A stretch of 64,000 bases of DNA from NCBI RefSeq assembly GCF_014842025.1, contig NZ_JACYUY010000006.1:62001-126000 (forward strand), written 5' to 3'. Below the pieces are notes generated by a model. The model saw nothing but the letters and a program-made list of their open reading frames with translations. It was not told the DNA's origin and ran no database searches. This DNA comes from Massilia sp. CFBP 13721. Lineage in GTDB: Bacteria; Pseudomonadota; Gammaproteobacteria; Burkholderiales; Burkholderiaceae_D. Numbering within the stretch: position 1 is the first letter of the stretch; each line of letters starts with the position of its first letter. Shown piece by piece: positions 1-8,180 of the stretch. Both the position numbers and the translations under genes were made by a program.

Positions 1-130
1 CGCGGTCGCGTTCGACGGCGGTGGCGGCGAATTGCGCGGCCAGCCGGGTGGCGATGGCCAGCGCACCGGCGTCGGCGCTGGATTCTGCGCCGGATTCTGG
101 AACGCGTAAAGCTTGCACGGAAGAAGACAT
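1..130 (-). CDS. Partial acyl-CoA dehydrogenase-like protein, SfnB-type (N-terminus only)
   Basis: The first 43 codons of a minus-strand gene are visible, starting with ATG at 130 and running off the left edge without a stop. The peptide has a short Ser/Ala-rich leader and then an Ala-rich helix ending in AAQFAATAVERDR. This resembles the start of SfnB/DszC-type flavin-dependent monooxygenases and dehydrogenases that help release sulfur from sulfones or sulfonates. It is transcribed divergently from the ssu sulfonate operon, which supports a role in sulfur scavenging. The family call is an inference from a short fragment plus context; any acyl-CoA dehydrogenase-fold enzyme is possible. Confidence 0.5.
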   Translation of the reverse strand, partial: MSSSVQALRVPESGAESSADAGALAIATRLAAQFAATAVERDR

Positions 131-204
131 CGGGACTGGCCTTGATGAGTAAGTGGCAACTAGTGTGCAACGCCGTTTGGCGCGCGTGAACGAAGAAATC
201 CGGC

Positions 205-248
205 CATCGATATGCGCCAAACCTTAAAACGCCGGGCGCATATGGATG
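205..248. promoter_or_regulatory. Interrupted inverted repeat in the sfnB/ssuE divergent region
   Basis: CATCGATATGCGCC at 205-218 is mirrored by GGGCGCATATGGATG at 234-248, with one mismatch and 15 bases between the arms. It lies in the roughly 190-base gap between the divergent sulfur genes, about 75 bases before ssuE. The size and symmetry suit a regulator-binding site or a stem-loop in a leader transcript. Sulfonate genes are commonly controlled by LysR proteins (CysB, Cbl, SsuR), but this arm is not a motif I recognise. Confidence 0.45.
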
Positions 249-321
249 TGCAAAACGATTCGTGTTCTTTTGTCCGGGGCGGCTCTAGGCTGTACTCATC
301 TGTGAACGATTGGACAACAAC

Positions 322-912
322 ATGAGTGTCATCTTGCTGGGCGGAAGCCCATCCCCGAATGCGTCGACCACGCGCCTGCTGCTGCACGTCGGCGACAAGC
401 TGGCGCTGCACGGCCAGCGATTGATCCGCATCGAAGCGCGCGAACTCGATCCCCAGGCCCTGCTGGCAGCCGACTGCGGTGAGCCCGGCATTGCGCGCAT
501 GCTGGCGCAGATTGCCGCGGCCGATGCGCTGGTGATCGCCACGCCGGTCTACAAGGCGGCCTACAGCGGCTTGCTGAAAGCCGTGCTCGACCTGCTGCCG
601 CAGGACGGCCTGGCGGGCAAGCTGGTGCTGCCGCTGGCCAGCGGCGGCAGCCAGTCGCACATGCTCGCGCTCGACTACGCGCTGCACCCGGTGCTGGCGT
701 CGATGGCGCCGCGCTCGATCTTGCCGAGCATCTACGCCACCGCCGACCAGCTCGGCCGCAATGCCGACGGCAGCCTGGCGCCGGCGCCGGCGATTGCCGC
801 GCGCGTGGCGCAGGGCGTCGAACAGCTGGCCTTTGAACTGCGCGCCCTCGAATTGCGCACCTCTGAGCTGCGCGCCACGGCCCACGGCGCCGAAGCGGCA
901 CTGGCCGCCTGA
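322..912 (+). CDS. ssuE: NADPH-dependent FMN reductase
   Basis: A 196-residue flavodoxin-like reductase that supplies FMNH2 to the SsuD monooxygenase in the cytoplasm. The N-terminus MSVILLGGSPSPNASTTRLL contains the phosphate-binding GGSPS..ST loop typical of SsuE/MsuE. The middle has ATPVYKAAYSGLLKAVLDLLP, the conserved flavin-site segment, shown here as ATPVYKAAYSG plus LLKAVLDLLP. The ATG at 322 is chosen over an upstream in-frame TTG at 310 because it begins at the family's usual position. The last 25 residues are a repetitive ELRALELRTSELRA tail, probably not catalytic. It is the first gene of ssuEADCB. Confidence is high from motif and operon. Confidence 0.93.
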   Translation: MSVILLGGSPSPNASTTRLLLHVGDKLALHGQRLIRIEARELDPQALLAADCGEPGIARMLAQIAAADALVIATPVYKAAYSGLLKAVLDLLPQDGLAGKLVLPLASGGSQSHMLALDYALHPVLASMAPRSILPSIYATADQLGRNADGSLAPAPAIAARVAQGVEQLAFELRALELRTSELRATAHGAEAALAA

Positions 913-941
913 CACCCATCCATATCGAGAAGAGAGAGCAC

Positions 942-1931
942 ATGCATTCCGACCATCCATCGCGCCCCGGCCGCCGCCGCAACCTCGGCCTGCTGGCCGC
1001 CGGCGCAGTTGCAAGCGCAGCTGCAGGCCTGCACGGCGTCGCTGCTGCGCAGCCGCGTACCCCATTAAAAGAAGTGCGCATCGGCTATCAGAAATACGGC
1101 ACCCTGACCCTGCTCAAGGGGCGCGGCACGCTGGAAAAACGCCTGGCGGCGCACAACATCGCCGTCAAATGGACCGAGTTCCCGGCCGGGCCGGTGCTGC
1201 TCGAAGGCCTGAACGTCGGCAGCATCGACTTCGGCACCGTCGGCGAGGCACCGCCGATCTTCGCCCAGGCCGCCGGCGCGCGCCTGGTGTATGTCGGCCA
1301 CGAGCCGGCCTCGCCGTCGAGCGAAGCGATCGTGGTGCCAAAAGGGTCCACCTTGCGCACGGTGGCCGAGTTGCGCGGCAAGAAGGTCGCGCTGAACAAG
1401 GGCTCGAACGTGCACTTTCTGCTGGTGCGGGCGCTGGAAAAGGCCGGCGTGCCCTGGAACGCGATCCAGCCGATTTATTTGCCGCCGGCCGACGCCAGGG
1501 CCGCCTTCGAGCGTGGCAGCGTCGACGCCTGGGTGATCTGGGACCCGTTCCTGGCCGCCGCCGAACAGCAGCTGGGTGCGCGCGTGCTGGCCGACGGCCG
1601 CGGCCTGGTGTCGAACCACCAGTTTTATCTGGCCGCGCGCAGCTTCGCCGAACAGCACGCGGATATCACGCGCATCCTGCTCGACGAGATCGCCAAGGTC
1701 GACGACTGGGGCCGCGCCAATCCGGCCGAAGTCGCGCAAATCCTGGCGGTGCAGACCGGCCTGCCGCGCAACGTGGTCGAGCTGGCGGGGAGCCGCTATG
1801 CCTATGGCGTCAAGCCGATGTCGCACGAAGTGCTGCGCGAGCAGCAGCGCATTGCCGACGCTTTCCACAACCTGAAACTGATCCCGAAACCGATCATCGT
1901 GGCCGACGCCTTGCTGACCGCGTCGCTCTGA
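942..1931 (+). CDS. ssuA: Aliphatic sulfonate-binding periplasmic protein
   Basis: A 329-residue solute-binding protein of the SsuA/TauA class that captures alkanesulfonates for the SsuBC transporter. The N-terminus has a GRRRNLGLL twin-arginine-like motif, an Ala-rich hydrophobic stretch and an AAAQ cleavage-type site, so export may use Tat rather than Sec. The mature part begins with [20 protein letters not shown], typical of this family, and has [16 protein letters not shown] (residues about 100-115) in the ligand-binding half. A purine-rich ribosome site precedes ATG 942, 29 bases after ssuE. The operon position (E-A-D-C-B) makes the assignment firm; the exact sulfonate is not predictable. 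Confidence 0.95.
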   Translation: MHSDHPSRPGRRRNLGLLAAGAVASAAAGLHGVAAAQPRTPLKEVRIGYQKYGTLTLLKGRGTLEKRLAAHNIAVKWTEFPAGPVLLEGLNVGSIDFGTVGEAPPIFAQAAGARLVYVGHEPASPSSEAIVVPKGSTLRTVAELRGKKVALNKGSNVHFLLVRALEKAGVPWNAIQPIYLPPADARAAFERGSVDAWVIWDPFLAAAEQQLGARVLADGRGLVSNHQFYLAARSFAEQHADITRILLDEIAKVDDWGRANPAEVAQILAVQTGLPRNVVELAGSRYAYGVKPMSHEVLREQQRIADAFHNLKLIPKPIIVADALLTASL

Positions 1932-1953
1932 ACGCCCTGAAAGAAGCCCTATC

Positions 1954-3105
1954 ATGACTACCCCGAACGTCTTCTGGTTCCTCCCCACCCACGGCGACAG
2001 CCGCTACCTTGGCACCACCAAGGGCGCGCGCTCGGTCGATGCCGATTACCTGCGCCAGATCGCGGTCGCAGCGGACACCCTCGGCTACGACGGCGTCCTG
2101 CTGCCCACCGGCCGCTCCTGCGAAGACCCATGGATCACGGCCGCGTCGCTGATCGGCGCCACGCGCCAGCTGAAGTTTTTAGTCGCGATCCGCCCCGGCC
2201 TGTCCACGCCCGGCATGGCCGTGCGCCAGGCGGCTACCTTCGACCGGCTGTCGAACGGGCGCCTGTTGATCAACGTCGTCACCGGCGGCGACCAGGGAGA
2301 ACTGGAGGCCGACGGCCTGTTCGCCGACCACGCCAAGCGCTACGAGATCTCGGATGAATTCATCCGCGTCTGGCGCGCCAGCCTGGCCGGGGAGGGCGGG
2401 GCGGCCGGCTATGATTTCGAGGGCAAGCATATCCAGGTCAAAGGGGCGAAGACGCTGTACCCGCCGATCCAGAAACCGCATCCGCCGCTGTACTTCGGCG
2501 GCTCCTCGGAACCGGCGCACGAGCTGGCGGCCGGGCAGATGGACGTCTACCTGACCTGGGGCGAACCGCCGGCGGCGGTGGCGGAAAAGCTGGCCGACAT
2601 CCGCGCCCGCGCCGCGCAACACGGGCGCACGCTGCGCTTCGGCATCCGCCTGCACGTGATCGTGCGCGAGACCAGCGAAGAAGCCTGGCGCGCGGCTGAT
2701 GAACTGATCAGCCACCTGGACGACGACGTCATCGCCAAGGCGCAGGCGGCCTTCGCCAAGATGGATTCGGTCGGCCAGCAGCGCATGGCGGCATTGCACG
2801 GCGGCCGCCGCGACAAGCTCGAGGTGTCGCCGAACCTGTGGGCCGGCGTCGGCCTGGTGCGCGGCGGCGCCGGCACGGCGCTGGTGGGCGACCCGGAAAC
2901 GGTGGCGGCGCGCATGCGCGAGTACCAGGACCTCGGCATCGAGACGTTTATCTTGTCCGGCTACCCGCACCTGGAAGAGTCCTACCGCTTCGCCGAACTG
3001 GTGTTTCCGCTGCTCGGGAAGGGGAAAGAAGGCGGCGAACAGTCGATCACCGGACCCTTCGGCGAAATGATGGCCAGCGACATCGTGCCGAAGAAGGCGG
3101 CCTGA
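1954..3105 (+). CDS. ssuD: FMNH2-dependent alkanesulfonate monooxygenase
   Basis: A 383-residue bacterial-luciferase-fold enzyme that uses FMNH2 and O2 to cleave alkanesulfonates into an aldehyde and sulfite. Length matches E. coli SsuD (381). The [12 protein letters not shown] segment carries the conserved cysteine (Cys56 here, Cys54 in E. coli). [17 protein letters not shown] matches the conserved Arg/His region, and [18 protein letters not shown] is the family's C-terminal phosphate-binding segment. It starts 22 bases after ssuA and ends one base before ssuC, consistent with tight cotranscription. FMNH2 would come from SsuE and the substrate from SsuABC. Confidence 0.96.
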   Translation: MTTPNVFWFLPTHGDSRYLGTTKGARSVDADYLRQIAVAADTLGYDGVLLPTGRSCEDPWITAASLIGATRQLKFLVAIRPGLSTPGMAVRQAATFDRLSNGRLLINVVTGGDQGELEADGLFADHAKRYEISDEFIRVWRASLAGEGGAAGYDFEGKHIQVKGAKTLYPPIQKPHPPLYFGGSSEPAHELAAGQMDVYLTWGEPPAAVAEKLADIRARAAQHGRTLRFGIRLHVIVRETSEEAWRAADELISHLDDDVIAKAQAAFAKMDSVGQQRMAALHGGRRDKLEVSPNLWAGVGLVRGGAGTALVGDPETVAARMREYQDLGIETFILSGYPHLEESYRFAELVFPLLGKGKEGGEQSITGPFGEMMASDIVPKKAA

Positions 3106-3106
3106 G

Positions 3107-3898
3107 ATGGCGGCCGGCACCCTCCCGGCGCAAGGGCCGCAGCGTGCAAAAGCGCTGCTGGCGCCCTGGGCCTTGCCGGCGCTGCTGGTGCTCGGTTGGC
3201 AAGTAGCGGCCCAGGCCGGCTGGCTGTCGAGCCGCATCCTGCCCGAGCCATTGGCGGTCTTGAAAGCCTTTTGGGCGCTGGCGGTGTCGGGCGAACTCTG
3301 GTCGCACCTGCGCACCAGCCTGTGGCGTGCCGGGGTCGGGTTTGCCATCGGCGCCGGCGCCGGTCTGCTGCTCGGTTTGCTGAACGGCAGTTCACGCCGC
3401 GCCGAGACGCTGCTCGACACGACCCTGCAGATGATCCGGAATATCCCGGCGCTGGCCCTGATTCCGCTGGTGATCCTCTGGTTCGGCATCGACGAAACGG
3501 CGAAACTGTTCCTGCTTGCCGTCGGTGTGTTCTTCCCGGTCTACCTGAATACCTTCCACGGCATCCGCTCGGCCGACCAGGGCCTGATCGAGATGGCGCG
3601 CAGCTACGGCTTGTCCGGCTGGGCGCTGCACCGCGACGTGATCCTGCCGGCGGCCACGCCCTCGATCCTGGTCGGCATCCGCTTTTCGCTGGGCCTGGTC
3701 TGGGTGCTGCTGATCGTCGCCGAAACCATTTCCGCGCAGTCGGGCATCGGCTACATGACCATGAATGCGCGCGAATTCCTGCAGACCGACGTGGTACTGG
3801 TCGGCATCCTGCTGTACGCCCTGCTGGGCAAGGCTGCCGACCTGGCTGCTCGCCTGCTGGAACGGCGCTTCCTGCGCTGGAATCCCGCCTACCGTTGA
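3107..3898 (+). CDS. ssuC: Sulfonate ABC transporter permease
   Basis: A 263-residue inner-membrane permease with about six hydrophobic segments, the first at residues about 15-40. The cytoplasmic EAA loop is visible as [20 protein letters not shown], where the ATPase docks. [18 protein letters not shown] is the signature stretch of the SsuC/TauC/NrtB family. ATG 3107 follows the ssuD stop by a single base, so translation is probably coupled. It works with SsuA (binding) and SsuB (ATPase) to import sulfonates. Nothing appears broken. Confidence 0.95.
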   Translation: MAAGTLPAQGPQRAKALLAPWALPALLVLGWQVAAQAGWLSSRILPEPLAVLKAFWALAVSGELWSHLRTSLWRAGVGFAIGAGAGLLLGLLNGSSRRAETLLDTTLQMIRNIPALALIPLVILWFGIDETAKLFLLAVGVFFPVYLNTFHGIRSADQGLIEMARSYGLSGWALHRDVILPAATPSILVGIRFSLGLVWVLLIVAETISAQSGIGYMTMNAREFLQTDVVLVGILLYALLGKAADLAARLLERRFLRWNPAYR

Positions 3899-3909
3899 GA
3901 AAGACCGCA

Positions 3910-4683
3910 ATGCAGATCGCTTTTGAAGCAACCCACCGCGTCGCCGCCGTCGATAGCGCACAGTCTGCCGCCCCACAGTTGCCCGCCGTCGAACTGCGCA
4001 CGCTGACCAAGACCTATGGCGCGCGGGTCGTGCTCGACGGCATCGACTTGCGGATCGCGCCGGGCGAGTTCGTGGCGCTGGTCGGGCGCAGCGGCTGCGG
4101 CAAGAGTACCTTGCTGCGCCTGGTCGCCGGGTTGGAACAGGCCGATGGCGGCACCATCGCCATCGACGGCGCCGGCCGCAGCGATGCGCTGCGGCTGATG
4201 TTCCAGGAAGCGCGCCTGCTGCCATGGAAAACGGTGCTCGAGAACGTGGCGCTCGGCCGTGTCGACCTCCATGCGGCGCGTGCGGCGCTGGCGCAGGTGG
4301 GCCTGGCCGAACGGGCCGGCGAATGGCCGGCGGTGCTCTCCGGCGGACAACGCCAGCGCGTGGCCCTGGCGCGGGCGCTGGTGCATGCGCCCGGCCTGCT
4401 GCTGCTCGACGAGCCGCTCGGCGCGCTCGACGCGCTGACCCGGATCGGCATGCAGCAATTGATCGAATCGCTGTGGCGGCGCCAGGGGTTCAGTGCCGTG
4501 CTGGTCACCCATGACGTGCAGGAAGCGCTGGTGCTGGCGGACCGGGTGCTGGTGATCGAAGACGGAAAGATTGCTTGCGATTTGCGCGTGGACCTGGCGC
4601 GGCCACGCCAGCGTGGCAGCGCGGCCTTTGCGGCCCTCGAGCGTGAATTGCTGGCGACCGTGCTCGACGGCTACACCGCTTGA
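3910..4683 (+). CDS. ssuB: Sulfonate ABC transporter ATP-binding protein
   Basis: A 257-residue ABC ATPase that powers sulfonate import. All nucleotide-binding motifs are present: Walker [10 protein letters not shown] (residues 59-67), Q-loop [10 protein letters not shown], signature [15 protein letters not shown], Walker [13 protein letters not shown] and the H-loop VTHD. The [10 protein letters not shown] sequence is characteristic of the SsuB/TauB group. I start at ATG 3910, 11 bases after ssuC; the frame is open far upstream, but that stretch is antisense-like shadow inside ssuC. It is the last gene of the operon; AT-rich non-coding DNA follows. Confidence 0.95.
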   Translation: MQIAFEATHRVAAVDSAQSAAPQLPAVELRTLTKTYGARVVLDGIDLRIAPGEFVALVGRSGCGKSTLLRLVAGLEQADGGTIAIDGAGRSDALRLMFQEARLLPWKTVLENVALGRVDLHAARAALAQVGLAERAGEWPAVLSGGQRQRVALARALVHAPGLLLLDEPLGALDALTRIGMQQLIESLWRRQGFSAVLVTHDVQEALVLADRVLVIEDGKIACDLRVDLARPRQRGSAAFAALERELLATVLDGYTA

Positions 4684-5174
4684 GATCATGTCGGTTTGAT
4701 CATGAACCGCTTTATATGACATATTGAAAAGCTGTGAATAAAGATATGTGAAATGTCAAATAAAATTTATTTGTAGGCGTAGATACAACGCAGACCTTCC
4801 TTTTGTCCTACAAGCTCATCTCTCCAAGGCGTACAAATGCCACGCGTCAAGCATAAATTTGGCAGTTTTCGCACGCATGTTCATTAATGTCTTGGTGAAA
4901 GTTCGGCGGATTGCCGTTAAAAACCGGCTAACTTGCATACAATTTGATACAAATCTATGAAACCTCAAACAAATTATCTACGGCAACTTTCGTTGTAACA
5001 ACTTGAAACAAGTTCTTTGCGGCAAAATTACTTGAGGAAATTCGTTATGTTAGCTAGCGCACAGTAGAAACTGCGTTTGACAATCGGAAACCGGTCCCCT
5101 ATTGTCAGCAGTTCGCGTCGAGCGAATTTTTGAACTGCAACAGTCCAACCAACGGATTCTGGGGGAATACAAGC
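4684..5174. other. AT-rich intergenic region after ssuB
   Basis: About 490 bases without a convincing gene. From about 4690 to 5060 it is visibly far richer in A and T than the rest of the window. It contains TGATCATG-like direct repeats near 4685-4702 and a perfect 15-base dyad (AACTTG, three As, CAAGTT) at 5000-5014. A frame at 4748-4960 is open, but its codon use is unlike any neighbour and it has no ribosome site. The right end carries the promoter of the 67-residue gene. It may be a remnant of transferred DNA, a long leader or a regulatory region. Confidence 0.6.
5077..5105 (+). promoter_or_regulatory. Sigma70-type promoter for the 67-residue gene
   Basis: TTGACA at 5077-5082 and TATTGT at 5100-5105 are separated by exactly 17 bases. 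The -35 box is perfect and the -10 box is near consensus. Transcription would start near 5112, leaving a leader of about 60 bases before ATG 5175. This is the cleanest -35/-10 pair seen in the window. Confidence 0.65.
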
Positions 5175-5378
5175 ATGGAACAATTCGAACCGAAGCATGA
5201 GGAAAAAGTGAAAGCAGTGAGCGTGGACGATGATTGTTTTTATATCGACCTGCTCTGCGGCCTGCGCCTGTCTGGCCCGCGCCTGATTTCCGTTCCCTTG
5301 TCCGAGGCAGAGAACCTGGCGTCGCCCCGCAATGCGGCATTGCGTCAGCATTGGGAAGCGGCCCCTGCGTTCGAATAA
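5175..5378 (+). CDS. Small protein, possibly DUF2442-like (67 residues)
   Basis: A 67-residue acidic protein beginning MEQFEPKHEEKVKAVSVDDD. ATG 5175 is preceded by GGGGGAA at good spacing, and a strong promoter lies at 5077-5105, so it is probably expressed. The central pattern of a beta strand (FYIDLLCGLRL), then ISVPLSEAENLASP and R..HWE resembles DUF2442, whose members read L.DGR.ISVPL..FPRL followed by a tryptophan. That resemblance is an inference; DUF2442 proteins often pair with DUF4160 or toxin-antitoxin-like partners, and none is seen here. No signal peptide or membrane segment. It sits alone between the AT-rich gap and the ybhP-like gene. Confidence 0.6.
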   Translation: MEQFEPKHEEKVKAVSVDDDCFYIDLLCGLRLSGPRLISVPLSEAENLASPRNAALRQHWEAAPAFE

Positions 5379-5392
5379 GCGGTACATAACGT

Positions 5393-5430
5393 GTACGGGG
5401 TCGCGGCTCCCAGAAAGCGGCACCCCGTAC
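5393..5430. other. Stem-loop between the small gene and the EEP gene
   Basis: GTACGGGGT at 5393-5401 pairs perfectly with ACCCCGTAC at 5422-5430 around a 20-base loop that has further CGC/GCG pairing. It starts 14 bases after the stop of the 67-residue gene and ends 57 bases before the next start. No T-run follows on the plus strand, so it is not a standard intrinsic terminator; it may stabilise the 3' end or act as an operator. Confidence 0.45.
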
Positions 5431-5475
5431 CGCACGATTGGAAACCTTATAAAAATGAACACGGACTGATGGGGT

Positions 5476-5481
5476 TAGAAT
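5476..5481 (+). promoter_or_regulatory. -10 box placed for a leaderless transcript
   Basis: TAGAAT lies six bases before ATG 5488. If used as a -10 element, transcription would begin at or next to the start codon, and no ribosome site is visible upstream of this ATG. A -35 box is not obvious. Similar spacing occurs before 29282, 37865 and 47055. Confidence 0.35.
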
Positions 5482-5487
5482 ATTCCC

Positions 5488-6306
5488 ATGAAGATTCGTG
5501 TCGCGACCTACAATATCCACAAGGGTGTCACCTCTTTGCGCAGTACCCCGCGGGTGCTGGCGCTCAAAAAGGCGATTGCCGAGTTCCATGCCGATATCGT
5601 CTTCCTGCAGGAAGTGCAGGGGAGGCATGACCGCCATCACGCGCGCTATGGCCAGCACAAGCGCGAGACCCGCATCTGGCCGGAAACGGCGCAGTACGAG
5701 TACTTTGCCGGCGAATCGCACTACCACCATTCCGCCTATGGCATGAACGCGGTCTACGACCACGGCCACCACGGCAACGCCTTGCTCAGCTGCTTCCCGA
5801 TCGAAAACAGCCATAACCACGACGTCTCGGACCACGCCTATGAGCAGCGCGGCATCCTGCACTGCGTACTGGAAACGCCCGCCGGCAAGATCCATTGCTA
5901 CGTTGTGCACCTGGGCCTGTTCGAGGGCGGGCGCGGGCGCCAGACCGAGCAATTGATCGAGGCCGTCAACAAGTCGGCGCCGAACGGCGAGCCGGTGATC
6001 ATCGCCGGCGACTTCAACGACTGGCGCAATACCCTCAGCGACCGCCTGCGCAATGCCCTCGGCGTGACCGAGGTCTTCGATGAGCTAGGACCGAAATCGG
6101 CGCTGGGCGACATGGTGCGCAGCTGGGCCGGGCGCCAGCCGCGCCTGGCGCCGGCACGCACCTTCCCGGCCGCGCTGCCGTGGTTCCGCCTCGACCGCAT
6201 TTATGTGCGTGGTTTCAAGATCGACAACGCCCAGGTGATGGCCGGTCCGATCTGGGCCAAGCTGTCCGACCACGCGCCCATCGTCGCCGAATTGCAGCTG
6301 GCCTGA
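5488..6306 (+). CDS. Endonuclease/exonuclease/phosphatase (EEP) family protein, YbhP-like
   Basis: A 272-residue metal-dependent hydrolase of the EEP fold. Visible catalytic signatures are ATYNIHKG at the N-terminus, the metal-binding glutamate in FLQEVQ, GDFNDW around residue 173, and the C-terminal SDHAPI histidine. No signal peptide is seen, so it is cytoplasmic. It is followed four bases later by a ClsB-type cardiolipin synthase, matching the ybhP-ybhO (clsB) pair of enterobacteria. A role in phospholipid metabolism is therefore likely by context. The substrate is not predictable, and a nuclease activity cannot be excluded. The start may be leaderless. Confidence 0.88.
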   Translation: MKIRVATYNIHKGVTSLRSTPRVLALKKAIAEFHADIVFLQEVQGRHDRHHARYGQHKRETRIWPETAQYEYFAGESHYHHSAYGMNAVYDHGHHGNALLSCFPIENSHNHDVSDHAYEQRGILHCVLETPAGKIHCYVVHLGLFEGGRGRQTEQLIEAVNKSAPNGEPVIIAGDFNDWRNTLSDRLRNALGVTEVFDELGPKSALGDMVRSWAGRQPRLAPARTFPAALPWFRLDRIYVRGFKIDNAQVMAGPIWAKLSDHAPIVAELQLA

Positions 6307-6310
6307 CGCC

Positions 6311-7471
6311 ATGCGCAGCGTGACGTATGTAGCGAACAACGACATCGTCTTGCTCGAAACCGGGCAGCAACTGTTCCCGGCGATGATCGCCGCCATCGAC
6401 GCTGCGCAGCATGAGGTGCTGTTCGAAACCTATATCTTTGCCGAGGACGAGGTCGCCCGCGGCATCGAGGCGGCGCTGATCCGTGCGGCCGGGCGCGGCG
6501 TCAAGGTGCGGGTGCTGGTTGACTGGTTCGGCACCGGCCACCGCACCTGCTGCCGCCGCGCCGAAGCCTTCGCCACGGCCGGGGTGCATTACCGCGTATT
6601 CAATCCCTGGTTCAAGCGCGGCATTGCCCGCACCCACCGCAAGATCACGGTCGTCGATGCCGAGGTCGCCTTTGTCGGCGGCATCAACATCAACGACGAC
6701 ATGAAGCACGATTACGAACCCTACCTGCCGCTGCCGGCGCCGCGCTGGGATTTCGCCGTGCGCGTGCGCGGACCGCTGGTCGCCCACATCCACTTCGAGG
6801 CAAGGGCGCAATGGATGCGCGCCGGGCGCCTCGACCTGCTCAGCCGCATCGGCCTGTACCGCGAAACGCGGCGCCCGCCGCCGACCGAAGGCGCCCGCCC
6901 GATGCGCGCCGCCTTTGTCGTGCGCGACAACCTGCGCAACCGCAGGACGATCCAGCGTGCCTACCTGCAGGCGATCGGCCAGGCCCGCAAAAGCGTGCTG
7001 CTGGCCAATCCATATTTTGCGCCCGGCCGCAAATTCCGCGAAGCGCTGGCGCGTGCGGCGCGGCGCGGCGTGCAGGTTACGCTCCTGATCGGCGTCGGCG
7101 AATTCCGCATGCAGGATGCGGTCGCCCGTTCCTTCTATCCGAAGCTGCTGGCGGCCGGGATCCAGGTCGTCGAATACCGCAAAACCCAGCTACATGCGAA
7201 GATCGCCGTGGTCGACGACGACTGGTCGACGGTGGGCTCGAGCAATTGCGACGGCCTGTCGCTGTTCCTCAACCAGGAAGCGAATATCGTCGTGCGCAAC
7301 ACCGCTTTTGCACGCGCCGTGCGCGCCCACATCGAGCGCGGCATTGCCGATGGCGAAGTCGTGCGCATGGAGGATTTCGAGGGCATCGGTTGGGTGCGCC
7401 GCGTGCGCTATGAAATGGCTTACCTTCTCTATAAACTGACCATGCGCATTTTCGCCATAGGTTATGCATAA
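6311..7471 (+). CDS. clsB: Cardiolipin synthase B
   Basis: A 386-residue phospholipase-D superfamily enzyme that makes cardiolipin from phosphatidylglycerol and a second phospholipid. Both HKD motifs are intact: H109-R-K111 with D116 in HRKITVVD, and LHAKIAVVD near residue 295, each followed by the expected glycine/asparagine segment (GGININ and GSSNCD). There is no N-terminal membrane anchor, which fits ClsB/YbhO rather than ClsA. It lies four bases after the YbhP-like gene and 13 bases before hslR, suggesting one transcript. High confidence in family; the ClsB versus ClsC distinction rests on the missing anchor and neighbour. Confidence 0.92.
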   Translation: MRSVTYVANNDIVLLETGQQLFPAMIAAIDAAQHEVLFETYIFAEDEVARGIEAALIRAAGRGVKVRVLVDWFGTGHRTCCRRAEAFATAGVHYRVFNPWFKRGIARTHRKITVVDAEVAFVGGININDDMKHDYEPYLPLPAPRWDFAVRVRGPLVAHIHFEARAQWMRAGRLDLLSRIGLYRETRRPPPTEGARPMRAAFVVRDNLRNRRTIQRAYLQAIGQARKSVLLANPYFAPGRKFREALARAARRGVQVTLLIGVGEFRMQDAVARSFYPKLLAAGIQVVEYRKTQLHAKIAVVDDDWSTVGSSNCDGLSLFLNQEANIVVRNTAFARAVRAHIERGIADGEVVRMEDFEGIGWVRRVRYEMAYLLYKLTMRIFAIGYA

Positions 7472-7484
7472 GGAAGAGTAAAAC

Positions 7485-7859
7485 ATGGACAACGTACGGA
7501 TCGACAAGTGGCTGTGGGCGGCGCGCTTTTTCAAAACCCGTTCGATGGCGGCCGATGCGGTCGAGCGCGGGCGGGTGCGCATTGCCGGCGAGCCAGTAAA
7601 ACCGGCGCGCGCGGTGAAGGTGAACGACCAGATCGTGATCGACAATGGCTCGGATCGCTGGGAAGTGATCGTTGCCGCGATCTCGGACAAGCGCGGCCCG
7701 GCGCCAGTGGCGCGCGAGCTTTACTTTGAAACCGACGAGAGCATCGCCAAGCGCGAGAACGACAAGACGGCACGCCGGCTGTTCCCGGAGCCGAGCCTGG
7801 ACATCAAGGGGCGGCCGACCAAGCGCGACCGGCGCGCGATAGCGAAGGCGGCGGGGTGA
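7485..7859 (+). CDS. hslR: S4-domain RNA-binding heat-shock protein Hsp15
   Basis: A 124-residue cytoplasmic protein with an N-terminal S4 domain: VRIDKWLWAARFFKTRSMA, then VERGRVRIAG and the KVNDQI strand. Hsp15 binds free 50S subunits that carry nascent peptidyl-tRNA and helps recycle stalled ribosomes. The C-terminal third is basic (RRLFPEP, KGRPTKRDRRAIAKA), as in HslR homologues. AAGGAAG lies upstream of ATG 7485. It closes a short run with the EEP and clsB genes, and the first palindromic repeat element begins 19 bases after its stop. Confidence 0.9.
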   Translation: MDNVRIDKWLWAARFFKTRSMAADAVERGRVRIAGEPVKPARAVKVNDQIVIDNGSDRWEVIVAAISDKRGPAPVARELYFETDESIAKRENDKTARRLFPEPSLDIKGRPTKRDRRAIAKAAG

Positions 7860-7877
7860 GGTCGTTCGTGCGTCGCG

Positions 7878-8058
7878 GCTGTGCTGGGGCTGGTTGAACG
7901 CGTGGGCGGCGCATCGGCCTCATAGGCGCTTGCCGTCGGGTATAGCCACCCACCCTACGGCCCTCCGAATCAAGGTGTCGTTCCGCGAGCCAACGTAGGG
8001 TGGCCTCGGCGGCCCCGGCGGTTTCCTGCCCACGCGTTCAACTAGCGTCAGCACAGCC
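7878..8058. repeat. Paired palindromic element, copy A (tail-to-tail)
   Basis: Outer arms GTTGAACGCGTGGGC (7893-7907) and GCCCACGCGTTCAAC (8028-8042) are perfectly complementary. Inner arms CCACCCTACG (7950-7959) and CGTAGGGTGG (7994-8003) also pair. A further pair, GGCTGTGCTG/CAGCACAGCC, extends the ends to 7878 and 8058. Compared with copies C, D, E and G, the two units point in the opposite relative orientation. The element fills most of the 320-base gap between hslR and the TetR gene; nothing else is seen there. Confidence 0.85.
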
Positions 8059-8180
8059 CCACACACTAGAACTGCACCTCTAGATTCCCGTTTGACATTC
8101 ACCGTCCGATAGATAATAGTACGCTCGTTCGGATTTTTCGATTCACGCAGGGGAAACGTATCAATACTTCAGCAAAATTC

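Noticed and set aside
4748..4960. A 70-residue frame in the AT-rich gap
   Set aside because: Its composition is unlike any neighbour, there is no ribosome site and no recognisable motif. AT-rich DNA elsewhere in the gap has frequent stops, so one short frame is expected by chance.
7878..8058. CRISPR array or tRNA-like cluster suggested by repeated hairpins
   Set aside because: The repeats are paired and inverted, not direct repeats with regular spacers, and no cas genes are present. No cloverleaf with a T-loop motif was found.
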